From Verrucomicrobiota bacterium (GTDB taxonomy: Bacteria; Verrucomicrobiota; Verrucomicrobiia; Verrucomicrobiales; Akkermansiaceae), in assembly GCA_030835305.1 (NCBI GenBank), contig JAURPJ010000112.1, forward strand, positions 1 to 64,000: a DNA stretch of 64,000 bases, given 5' to 3'. Every line of letters begins with the position of its first letter. The first letter of the stretch is position 1. The position numbers were made by a program, and so were the translations under genes. Positions 55,693-64,000 of this stretch are shown here, one piece after another. The notes beneath the pieces were generated by a model, which saw nothing but the letters and a program-made list of their open reading frames with translations, made no database searches and was not told where the DNA came from.

Positions 55693-57330
55693 TTGAGCAC
55701 TCCTACTTCCACCTCCACGGTTCTAGCCGCAGCGGCTCGCGAAATTTCACGTCGCCGAACCTTCGCGATCATCTCCCACCCGGATGCGGGTAAGACCACG
55801 CTTACCGAAAAACTCCTACTTTACGGTGGGGCGATCGGGTTGGCTGGAAGTGTCACTTCGAAGAAGGAACAGCAATCGACCTCCAGTGACTGGATGTCGA
55901 TGGAGAAAGAGCGGGGGATTTCGGTTTCCTCGACCGTTCTTCAGTTCGAATACCAGAACTGTTGTGTCAATCTGCTGGACACTCCGGGTCACCATGATTT
56001 TTCGGAAGATACTTATCGTGTTTTGTCAGCGGTCGATGCCGCAGTAATGGTCATTGATGCCGGCAAGGGAATTGAGGCGCAGACCTTGAAGCTTTTCGAA
56101 GTCTGTCGGCGTCGGGGTGTTCCGATTTTTGTCTTCATCAATAAGATGGACCGTCCCTCGCGTCCGCCACTCGAATTGATCGATGAGTTGGAAACCGTGC
56201 TGAAATTGGCACCAGCGCCCGTGAATTGGCCGCTCGGTGATGGTCCGCGATTCCGTGGCGTTTACGATCGCCGCAAGGATGAGGTGAACCTTTTTGAACG
56301 GACCTCTCACGGAGCGTTTAAAGCCCCGCTTGAAGTAGCAGGCATCGAAGATGACAAGGTGCGTGAAGCCTTGAGCGATGAACTTTACGAGACGGTGACG
56401 TCTGAAGTCGAGCTTCTTGACGGGCTCACCGAGGCTCTCGACATCGAGAGGGTTTTGGCCGGTCACCAGATGCCGATCTACTTTGGAAGTGCCATGAACA
56501 ACTTTGGGGTTCAGAACATGCTTGAGAGTTTTCTTGAAATGGCTCCGCCTCCGGCTGGTCGTATCAATGTGACTGCGGATGAGATGATCAATCCGGAGGC
56601 TGAGAGCTTTTCCGGCTTCGTCTTCAAAATTCAGGCCAACATGAATCCCCGGCACCGGGATCGAGCGGTTTTCGTGCGGATCGTCTCAGGCGTTTTTGAG
56701 CGCGACATGCAGGTGATTGACCAACGCTCGGGCAAAAAGGTCAGGCTAGCCAATGCCCAGAAGCTTTTTGGCCAGGACCGGGAAACGCTCGATACGGCCT
56801 ACGCCGGTGATATTCTCGCCCTCGTCGGGAACTACAACTTCCTCATCGGAGATACTCTCACCAGCGATCCCAAGGTGAGTTTTAACGAGATGCCTCGCTT
56901 CACTCCCGAGTGCTTCACCTATATTCTCAACAAGGATACCGCCAATATCAAACGATACCGTTCCGGGATGGAACAGCTGATGAAAGAGGGCGTTGCGCAA
57001 GCCTATCACGTTCATGGGGGTGCCCAGGCCGTTCCGTTGCTGGGCGCAGTGGGACCTCTGCAATTCGAAGTTCTGCAAGCTCGTCTCGAAAGTGAATACT
57101 CCGTCGAGACCCGCCTCGAACACCCCCGCTGGAATTGCGTGCAATGGTTTGTCGAAAAGGATCCAGTTCAGGCGAAAAGCGACCGAGATCCGCCAGAGGT
57201 GACCCTTCCGTCCGGGTGTGTGATTGCACGAGATCAGGATGACAATTGGGTCGTTCTCCTGCCAGCCCAGTATCTCGTTGGAATTCTTCACGAGCGGAAC
57301 GAGCATTTGGTATTTCGGGATAGCGCTTGA
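55693..57330 (+). CDS. prfC: Peptide chain release factor 3
   Basis: This 545-residue translational GTPase recycles release factors RF1 and RF2 after termination. The G1 loop is SHPDAGKTTLTEK, G3 is DTPGHHDFSEDTYR, and G4 is NKMDR, all close to E. coli PrfC. Domains II and III follow, with the C-terminal PrfC pattern FEVLQARLESEYSVETRLE. The start is a TTG at 55693 (residues STPTSTSTVL); no ATG fits. It lies 85 bases after eboF on the same strand and is probably transcribed on its own. Confidence 0.96.
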   Translation: MSTPTSTSTVLAAAAREISRRRTFAIISHPDAGKTTLTEKLLLYGGAIGLAGSVTSKKEQQSTSSDWMSMEKERGISVSSTVLQFEYQNCCVNLLDTPGHHDFSEDTYRVLSAVDAAVMVIDAGKGIEAQTLKLFEVCRRRGVPIFVFINKMDRPSRPPLELIDELETVLKLAPAPVNWPLGDGPRFRGVYDRRKDEVNLFERTSHGAFKAPLEVAGIEDDKVREALSDELYETVTSEVELLDGLTEALDIERVLAGHQMPIYFGSAMNNFGVQNMLESFLEMAPPPAGRINVTADEMINPEAESFSGFVFKIQANMNPRHRDRAVFVRIVSGVFERDMQVIDQRSGKKVRLANAQKLFGQDRETLDTAYAGDILALVGNYNFLIGDTLTSDPKVSFNEMPRFTPECFTYILNKDTANIKRYRSGMEQLMKEGVAQAYHVHGGAQAVPLLGAVGPLQFEVLQARLESEYSVETRLEHPRWNCVQWFVEKDPVQAKSDRDPPEVTLPSGCVIARDQDDNWVVLLPAQYLVGILHERNEHLVFRDSA

Positions 57331-57585
57331 ATTTTCCGGGTGATTACTCGTTGTGTGACTGGGTTCACAGGAATGCTCTCGTCCGAGATGCCCGGTCATG
57401 ATGATCTCAGGAGAAATACGTTGCTCGTGCGTGTCCGTGTTACGGGCCACTTTTTTCAAATGACGTTTCGCTTTCCTTTTGCCCTGCCGAAAATGGCGGG
57501 GCGATGGGCGAAATATCCGTAAAACGAGGTTTTTTGTCTAAAGATGCAAAAGACCGTTGGCGTTTTGGTCGGAAATTGGCTAGTG

Positions 57586-60500
57586 ATGGAAATGCACATC
57601 TTCAATCTTAATACCGTCAGACTCTTGCTGCTTCTTGGCTTCGCTGGAGTTGTTCCTCTCCATGCGGTCCCAAGAATTTCCGAATTTGTCGCTCTCAATT
57701 CTCGTTCGCTTTTTGATGAGGACGGTGATTCGTCGGATTGGATTGAAATCGAGAACACCGATGGAACTGCAGTCTCGATGGAAGGTTGGTATTTGAGTGA
57801 CGATCCCGATGATCTCACAAAGTGGACGATTCCTGCGGTGACGCTTCTTCCAAACGACTATCTCGTCATTTTTGCCTCCAACAAAGATCGGGTGGATCCT
57901 TCTGGCACGCTGCATACGAATTTCACCATCCAGCCTGGCGAGTTTCTTGCATTGGTCGAACCTGATGGAACGACCATCGCGTCTTCCTACGATCCTCCCC
58001 CGCAATTTGAGGATATTTCTTATGGCGTGGGAACGGTTGGAGCATCGATCGTTGCGGTGCCGGTCGATCAGGACACCAACGCAAAATTCTTTGTGCCAAC
58101 TTCGGATCCAGGAGCAGAAGATTGGCGGGTTCCCTCCTATGATGACTCCGCGTGGAACACCGCGGCACTCGGATACGGTTGGGACACCATAGGCAGCCCC
58201 TATTTCGATCTCCTTGGTGTTGATGGGGATTTGAGCTCCTTTGCAAAGGGGGTGAATGCTTCGATCTTTGTTCGAGTTCCAATTATAGTCGATGATCCCA
58301 GCGCTGTCCAAAGAATGGTTCTCGATCTCAACTGGGAGGATGGTGTTGTAGGCTATCTGAATGGACAGCAAATCCTTTCTGAGAATGCTCCGAGTCCGCT
58401 CGCCTGGGATTCGGCCGCGACAAGGTCCCACAGTGATAGTGAGGCTGTGATTCCCGATACTTATGAGGTGGATTTTGCGGGTAAGCTGGTGGCGGGCACC
58501 AACATCCTCGCATTCCAGATGATGAACACCACGGCAAATGGATCCGATATCCTTCTGATGCCCAAGTTGACAGTGGTAGCCAAGGATACAACGACTGGTG
58601 AGGTGGAGGCCTTCTTTGAGGAACCGACCCCGGGAACTCCGAATAGCCCCGGAAAACTTGCGCCCGCTTACGTGATCGTTGATACACCAACGAAAACATT
58701 TACGTCTGGATCTCTCGTTGTTTCTCTTTCATCAGAGACTCCCGGGGCAACCATCCGCTACACCACGGACGGGAGTATTCCAACCAATGAGATTGGGGAG
58801 GCATCACCCGAATACACCGAACCCCTAACCTTTACCGAAAACACCCTGCTCAGAACCCGCGCCTACCTTCCCGGAGCACTGCCGGGTCCTATTGAAACGC
58901 GGGCCTATTTCCGCCTTGAGAGCGATGCTGCGGCCTTCACATCAAATCTTCCGACGGTTCTCATTGATAGTTTTGGGAGTGGCTCCATCCCATCCGCCGG
59001 TGCCACAACCAGATTGCCGATGATTATGGCGATCTTCGAGCCCAAAGACATCGGAAATGGTGTCATGCGCTCCTCGATGCTCAATTTACCCGATCTGGTG
59101 ACCCGCATGGGAAGCCGCAAGCGCGGATCAAGTTCGTCCGGATGGCCCAAGAACCACTTCTCGGTGGAAGCTTGGACCGAGAACGATTACGAAGAAAAGG
59201 GCATCAAGCCGCTTGGATTTGGTGAAGACAACGACTGGATTCTGGGCTCGTTCTACCAGTTTGACCGAGCGTTGATTCGCAACCCGTTTATCTATGACAT
59301 CAGCCGCCAGATTGGTCGGTTTGCTGCAAGGACCCAACACGTTGAACTCTGGAACAACCTTCGGAACAATGTCGGCGGTAACGACTATTTTGGAGTCTAT
59401 ACCTTGGGCCAAAGACTCGATCGGGGAAAGTCCCGAATTGATGTCGATAATCTCAATTCAACCATTATCGAAAACAATTTTGCCAATGGTGGAGCGGGTG
59501 CGCTTGCGCCATTCGATGCCGATATTTCAGGTGGATATATTTTCAAACGCGACCGGGGAAACCCCACCTTCTCTTCTCCGGGAATGGGAAATTTCGTTTA
59601 CGTTTATCCGAGCGGGGGGAGGGATCCCAACCGCCCGGATGATTTCTTCATTAATAGAGCTCAGACCGCATGGCTCACCAAGTATCTGGAAGAAGCAGAT
59701 GATGCCCTCAATGCTCCAAATGGAATTAATCCTGAAACAGACCTTCATTTTTCCGACTACATTGACGTCGATTCCTTCATCGACCATATCATGCTCAATA
59801 ACTTTGCCATGAACGTGGACTGGGGCCGATTGAGTGCCTTTTTGCATAAACCTCGTGGAGGGAAACTGCAAGGTGGCCCTATCTGGGACTTCGACCGAAA
59901 CATGGGATCTGAGGACGGACGTGATCGTTTTCCAGATCGTGGATGGAACGGAACGGGCGATTCCAGCCGGACATGGTTCGACAGCCGTTATCCCTATTAC
60001 GGCAAGGTTATGGGCTACACCAGCAATACTCCGGGGCCTCCAAGCACCCAAAGCTCGAGGCCGGACTCGATGCAAAGGTGGATCGACCGATGGTTCAGCC
60101 TTCGGAAGACCGTATTGTCGATCGAGAACATTAACGCGACGGTCGACAAATTAGCCGATCCTCTCAATGTCGAGTCTGGCAACAATCCCGCGTTACCAAC
60201 TCCTCAGTCACGTAATTTTGCCCGATGGACGAGCGTGCCACCAAATGGCGGAATCTATAGCGGTGGTGACCGTAGCTGGACCGGTGAAATCACTCACATG
60301 AAAGGTTGGTTGAAGGCAAGGGCTGAGTGGATTGATGCACAGTTCCCACCACAACCGGAGTTCAGCGTTGAATCCGGGAGTGTTCCAATGGGGACCAACC
60401 TGATCATGAACTATCTACAGGGTGAAGCTTACTATACGACCGACGGCAGTGATCCGAGAGCACCTGGTGGTGGAGTTTCAGCAACGGCCCAGCAGTTTGA

Positions 60501-62034
60501 AGGGGGAGCCATCGATACTACCATGGTGCCTGTGGATGCCCCCGTGGATTACTTCATCCCGACCGATGGCTCGCTTGGTTTGACATGGACTCAAGCGAGT
60601 TTTGATGCCTCGTCCTGGACTCAAGCCGCTACCGGTGTCGGCTGGGAATCGTTGGGTGGGACTTTGGAGCCACTGATTGCGACAAATATTTCCAATGAAA
60701 TGAAAGGTGTTAACGGTGGAGCCTATTTCCGTTGGGAGTTTGATTTCAATAATGCCGGTGCCGTGAATAGCGCCACTCTCAATGTGAATGTGGATGATGG
60801 CTTCATCGCTTATTTGAATGGAGTCGAAATTGCCTCTAAATTTGCACCGGATCCGCTTGCATGGGACAGCATCTCATCGGGCTCCTCCTCAGATACCAAT
60901 GTGGTTGCGGGATTGCAGTTCGACATCTCAGCTTTCACGGATGCGTTCCGCAATGGTAAGAACGTGCTCGCGATCCATGCGATGAATTCCAGTCTCAATG
61001 GATCTGACTTCCTAATCCGTGCGGGGCTCGATATCAATCAGGTCGTAGCAGCAAACCCGGTGGTGTTGAACGAAAGTCAGGTGGTGATCGCACGCGTGCG
61101 TCAGGGTGATTTTTGGGGTGCTCCAACCATCAGCTCTTATGCGGTCGGCACCGTTCCCGCGAGTGCCGAAAACCTGATGGTTTCCGAAATAATGTATCAC
61201 CCGAGTGAACCCTCGTCTGTAGAAATTGCTGCCGGACACGATGATCAGGATTTGTTCGAATTTATTGAGTTCGTCAATATCAGTGATAACGCAATTGATA
61301 TGTCCGGTGTCTCCTTTGGCGCGGGTGTAAACTTCACGTTCCCTGCGGGATTACAGCTGGAGGCTGGCGCGCATGTCATTGTTGTCAGCGATACTGCGGC
61401 ATTCCGAATACGGTATGGGGCCGGTCTCAATGATTTCATTGTGGGTCAGTTTGAGAACGGGACAAATCTTGCCAACAGCGGGGAACGTATCCTGATTTTA
61501 GGGGTTGATGGGAATCCGATAAGGGAGTTCACCTATGACGACAAATCTCCGTGGCCGGAAGCTGCGGATGGCGATGGATTCAGTCTCGTAATCAATTCTC
61601 CGAAAAGTGCTCCCGATCACAACCTTCCTGAGAGTTGGTCAACCGGCGTTCTTGGTGGGACCCCCGGAATGGCCGAAAACACCTCCACCTTCGAAGGAGA
61701 TCCCGACGCAGATATGGACAAAGATGGACTTAATGCCTTTGCCGAGTACGCGATGGGGACATCCGATTCCGATAGCTCATCAGGCCCGTTTGCCATAAAG
61801 AGTCGTGTTGATGGCGGTGGTGATCTCCGCATCACGTATCCAAAGAACACCGTGGCTGGCGATGTCATCTACATTGTTGAAATTTCCACCGATCTTGAAA
61901 ACTGGACAAGCGGTGAAATGATCTCACTTGTCAGTGAAGAGGCACTTGGCGGGGGAGTCGCCGAAGTCACCTACCAAAGTGTTATCCCTGAAGCGACCAA
62001 AGTCTATATGCGTCTTAGGTTCCAGCAGAGGTAA
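57586..62034 (+). CDS. Large secreted CotH/LTD protein with nested domains
   Basis: With the ATG at 57586 (57544 and 57592 are alternatives) this is 1482 residues with a signal peptide ending HAVPRISEF. Order by rough residue: lamin-tail domain 28-142; beta-sandwich GBD1 158-335; chitobiase C-terminal (CHB_HEX) domain 360-443 (IRYTTDGSIPTN); CotH kinase-like domain 468-918 (FGVYTLGQRLDRGKSRID, GPIWDFDRNMGS); a second CHB_HEX domain split by GBD2 (homologous to GBD1); a second lamin-tail domain near 1195-1325; and a C-terminal tail. CotH-type kinases phosphorylate spore or surface proteins in some bacteria. A surface or extracellular role is likely. Confidence 0.9.
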   Translation: MEMHIFNLNTVRLLLLLGFAGVVPLHAVPRISEFVALNSRSLFDEDGDSSDWIEIENTDGTAVSMEGWYLSDDPDDLTKWTIPAVTLLPNDYLVIFASNKDRVDPSGTLHTNFTIQPGEFLALVEPDGTTIASSYDPPPQFEDISYGVGTVGASIVAVPVDQDTNAKFFVPTSDPGAEDWRVPSYDDSAWNTAALGYGWDTIGSPYFDLLGVDGDLSSFAKGVNASIFVRVPIIVDDPSAVQRMVLDLNWEDGVVGYLNGQQILSENAPSPLAWDSAATRSHSDSEAVIPDTYEVDFAGKLVAGTNILAFQMMNTTANGSDILLMPKLTVVAKDTTTGEVEAFFEEPTPGTPNSPGKLAPAYVIVDTPTKTFTSGSLVVSLSSETPGATIRYTTDGSIPTNEIGEASPEYTEPLTFTENTLLRTRAYLPGALPGPIETRAYFRLESDAAAFTSNLPTVLIDSFGSGSIPSAGATTRLPMIMAIFEPKDIGNGVMRSSMLNLPDLVTRMGSRKRGSSSSGWPKNHFSVEAWTENDYEEKGIKPLGFGEDNDWILGSFYQFDRALIRNPFIYDISRQIGRFAARTQHVELWNNLRNNVGGNDYFGVYTLGQRLDRGKSRIDVDNLNSTIIENNFANGGAGALAPFDADISGGYIFKRDRGNPTFSSPGMGNFVYVYPSGGRDPNRPDDFFINRAQTAWLTKYLEEADDALNAPNGINPETDLHFSDYIDVDSFIDHIMLNNFAMNVDWGRLSAFLHKPRGGKLQGGPIWDFDRNMGSEDGRDRFPDRGWNGTGDSSRTWFDSRYPYYGKVMGYTSNTPGPPSTQSSRPDSMQRWIDRWFSLRKTVLSIENINATVDKLADPLNVESGNNPALPTPQSRNFARWTSVPPNGGIYSGGDRSWTGEITHMKGWLKARAEWIDAQFPPQPEFSVESGSVPMGTNLIMNYLQGEAYYTTDGSDPRAPGGGVSATAQQFEGGAIDTTMVPVDAPVDYFIPTDGSLGLTWTQASFDASSWTQAATGVGWESLGGTLEPLIATNISNEMKGVNGGAYFRWEFDFNNAGAVNSATLNVNVDDGFIAYLNGVEIASKFAPDPLAWDSISSGSSSDTNVVAGLQFDISAFTDAFRNGKNVLAIHAMNSSLNGSDFLIRAGLDINQVVAANPVVLNESQVVIARVRQGDFWGAPTISSYAVGTVPASAENLMVSEIMYHPSEPSSVEIAAGHDDQDLFEFIEFVNISDNAIDMSGVSFGAGVNFTFPAGLQLEAGAHVIVVSDTAAFRIRYGAGLNDFIVGQFENGTNLANSGERILILGVDGNPIREFTYDDKSPWPEAADGDGFSLVINSPKSAPDHNLPESWSTGVLGGTPGMAENTSTFEGDPDADMDKDGLNAFAEYAMGTSDSDSSSGPFAIKSRVDGGGDLRITYPKNTVAGDVIYIVEISTDLENWTSGEMISLVSEEALGGGVAEVTYQSVIPEATKVYMRLRFQQR

Positions 62035-62403
62035 TCATGTCTTGAACTTCGTTTTACGAGGAGAGAGACGCTCCTATCGGGCGCATCTTCTTCTTGGCTA
62101 TGGACAATTTTTTTGGGGATAAGCCTTACTGATGATTTGTCGGGGTATTGACCCGAAAACTCGGATTTATAAAGGAATGAATGCCTCTCGCCCGTTTCTG
62201 GTTCTGAGCCAACCCTGTTCCAACTTGGGGAGGGGGCATACCATGGAAATGGCTCACGTTGATGGGAGTGGCGACGTATTGCCGCAGCCCGGCCCGTGAC
62301 TGTAACAGAGATACGATTGAATTGGTGGCACCGTTGTGGCATTTCCGCGGCGATGTTTTTGACAGGAGCTGCCTCTGATAGGTTGCTGGATTTTCGATCT
62401 TGG
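62035..62403. other. Intergenic region between the CotH gene and the peptidase relic
   Basis: About 370 bases with no supported gene on either strand. The short frames present lack recognisable domains. I saw no convincing terminator. Confidence 0.5.
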
Positions 62404-63050
62404 TTAGATCGAATCAAGGTAGTTCCTGGCATCTCGTATAACCTCGTCAAGACAGCCTGTTTCGAAAGGCGATCTTAGCCCGGCGGATTCCAATAGGCCG
62501 GTGTAGGTCTTGCTCCCGTCAAGGGAGCATAGCTCCACATAGGTTTTCAGAGTGCCCTTAGGATCTGTTCTTGATTTTGACCAGAATTGCAGAGCGCCTG
62601 TTAGCGCTAAACAATAATCGATGTAATAGAAGGAGCTCTGATAAACATGCGCCTTTTGTTGCCACAAGCGTCCACTGCTCTCAGTAGGGAGATCGGCATA
62701 GTCCCACCAAGTAAGGTACGTTCGTTCGATCTCCTGCCACATCGCATTGCGCTCTGCTGGTATGGCGTCTTGTTTCTCATACACGAGATGCTGGAAGTGG
62801 TCGATGGAGACTCCGTAGCATTGGAATTAGAGCTGCGCGGTGAGGTGGATACGGCGCAGTTCTTCAGCCGCGTCCCCACCATAGAACTTCTCCATGTGTG
62901 GCCAGGTGCTAAATTCAAGCGCCATTGAGTGAATCTCAGAGGCTTCGGTAGTGGGCCAGACAATATCGCTCATTGGTTGATTTCCACTCTTGTAGCTCTG
63001 AAAAGCGTGACCTATTTCGTGAGTGAAGATATCGACATCGCCGGGTCACA
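62404..63050 (-). pseudogene. Decayed M3-family oligoendopeptidase gene
   Basis: Read on the minus strand from about 63050, the frame gives DVDIFTHEIGHAFQSYKSGN, with the HExxH zinc site, then ASEIHSMALEF with the third zinc-ligand Glu, and the chain runs to RIHLTAQL, where TAA interrupts at about 62827. The same frame continues as FQCYGVSIDHFQHLVYEKQD and the typical C-terminal part (YYIDYCLALTGALQFWSK; LESAGLRSPFETGCL) to TGA at 62404. The N-terminal half is missing or unrecognisable from 63050 to 63363, with many stops. M3B oligoendopeptidases (PepF-like) cut short peptides in the cytoplasm. The gene is dead. Confidence 0.85.
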
Positions 63051-63363
63051 GACTCGATACGTTTTTTGATAAGATGGGGATGAAGAATAATTTCGAATGC
63101 CCCCGGAACTAGGTATCTCTATGATGAGAGCCTGAGCAGCCGTGCGTGGTAGTCCTCGGCTATCTCTCATTCAGCCTTCAATGAGACTCCGGCCGATTGC
63201 AGAGGCATTTGGTGAGTGTACAGGTATTGATGGTGCGATTTCCTACCATCATTGCGTAGCTATGAGAGTCATATATTTCGCGATTTGAGAGGGCCTCCAA
63301 AAAGTATCTTGGCGGGAACTCTGCCATTTTCTATTCTTCCTCAGCATAGATCATATCGTTTTC

Positions 63364-64000
63364 ATGAACCCACCCGTTTCCCGCCGCTCATTTCTTGCCT
63401 CTGCTTTTTCGTCGACCTTTGTGGGTTCTCTTTTTGGTAATGAGGAAAAAGAGGCTCAGTGGCTTCAGATTTCGCTTCAGCAATATTCCTTCAACGATAT
63501 GTTACGCTCGAAGAAGCTTGCTCCTCTCGATTATCCAAAGTTCGCTGTTGAGAAAACTGGGATCAAGGCTCTCGAGTATTTTAACGGCTTCTTTGAAGAT
63601 AAGATCAATTCCGCGAAGTTTTTGGCGGAGCTCAAAAATCGATGCGGGGACCTTGGGGTTGAAAATCAGCTGATCCTCTGTCGCTCTGATTTGGCTCTCG
63701 ATTCAGCGGATGCCGGGCAACGGAAGGGCGCAGCGGCTTTGCTTTCGCGTTGGGGCGCATTTGCAAAAGAGCTTGGATGTCATTCGATTCGGGTTGATTG
63801 CCGGTCGAAAGGGAATCGTGAGGAGGTCAAGAAGCAGGCCGTCGATGGACTTCACCAATTATGCGATCTTTTAGAGCCCATGAAGATGAATGCCATCGTC
63901 GAGAATCACGGGAATTGGTCGAGCAAGGGTGACTGGGTCAAGGAAGTGATGGAGTCCATGAAGCGGGACAATTGCGGAACCTTGCCGGATTTTGGAAACT
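63364..64000 (+). CDS. Tat-exported sugar phosphate isomerase/epimerase (partial, runs off the window)
   Basis: The ATG at 63364 starts a frame open to the window edge (212 codons). The N-terminus has a twin-arginine signal (VSRRSFLASAFSSTFVGSLF). The body fits the xylose isomerase-like TIM barrel family (LQISLQQYSFNDML; KTGIKALEYFNGFF; IVENHGNWSSKGD), in which metal-dependent isomerases and epimerases of sugars occur. In Planctomycetota and Verrucomicrobiota exported members of this family are common near glycan-degradation genes. The substrate is unknown and the C-terminal part lies outside the window. Confidence 0.9.
   Translation, partial: MNPPVSRRSFLASAFSSTFVGSLFGNEEKEAQWLQISLQQYSFNDMLRSKKLAPLDYPKFAVEKTGIKALEYFNGFFEDKINSAKFLAELKNRCGDLGVENQLILCRSDLALDSADAGQRKGAAALLSRWGAFAKELGCHSIRVDCRSKGNREEVKKQAVDGLHQLCDLLEPMKMNAIVENHGNWSSKGDWVKEVMESMKRDNCGTLPDFGN

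Noticed and set aside
57481-57502. GC-rich hairpin (GCCCTGCC / GGCGGGGC) after prfC
   Set aside because: No T run follows on either strand, so a terminator cannot be supported.
1-64000. CRISPR arrays, tRNA, rRNA and prophage genes
   Set aside because: Scanned for repeat-spacer patterns, cloverleaf-like segments in gaps and phage structural genes; none seen.

Overview
The window looks like a chromosomal piece of a heterotrophic, probably marine or freshwater member of the Planctomycetota-Verrucomicrobiota-Chlamydiota group. Verrucomicrobiota is the more likely phylum. The evidence is the set of families typical of these bacteria: DUF1501, DUF1552, DUF1592, DUF1549/DUF1553 and DUF1800 proteins, planctomycete-type CxxCH domains, DUF1080, several sulfatases, and very large secreted proteins. 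A 2-oxoglutarate dehydrogenase points to aerobic respiration, and mpl to a diaminopimelate peptidoglycan. Taxonomy is inferred from family content only; no rRNA or tRNA gene was seen.

0-19 kb is a sulfated-carbohydrate and oxidative-sugar region. It holds an SSS symporter, a sulfatase fused to a GH43 glycosidase, a DUF1592-DUF1552-unknown operon, an MFS sugar porter, a secreted alpha/beta hydrolase, a sulfatase fused to DUF1080 (3-keto-glycoside hydrolase family), and a GMC oxidoreductase with an iron-sulfur-like Cys motif paired with a Tat-type small subunit. Together the last three suggest desulfation, C3 oxidation and 3-keto-glycoside cleavage in the periplasm.

19-45 kb is mostly core and structural. 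It holds archaeal-type proS, an argA-like acetyltransferase, a four-gene Gld-like ABC operon, sucA-sucB (E2 with two lipoyl domains and no visible peripheral subunit-binding domain), a DUF1800-DUF1501-pseudopilin-like operon, uvrB, an unknown secreted protein, a HAD phosphatase and mpl.

45-64 kb holds a scrambled IS1182-like transposase relic, a PQQ-type beta-propeller protein, a DUF1553-DUF1501 operon followed by a DUF1428 gene interrupted by TGA, a Nudix hydrolase, an eboD-eboF pair (part of the ebo cluster), prfC, a 1482-residue CotH/LTD protein, a decayed M3 oligoendopeptidase gene, and the start of a Tat-exported sugar phosphate isomerase/epimerase that runs off the edge.

Broken genes are notable: LemA, a transposase, DUF1428, an M3 peptidase, and possibly a small secreted protein whose signal peptide is cut by TGA. 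The most interesting leads are the inferred 3-keto sulfated-glycan module, the sulfatase-GH43 fusion, the partial ebo cluster with altered metal-site residues, and the unusual E2 enzyme.
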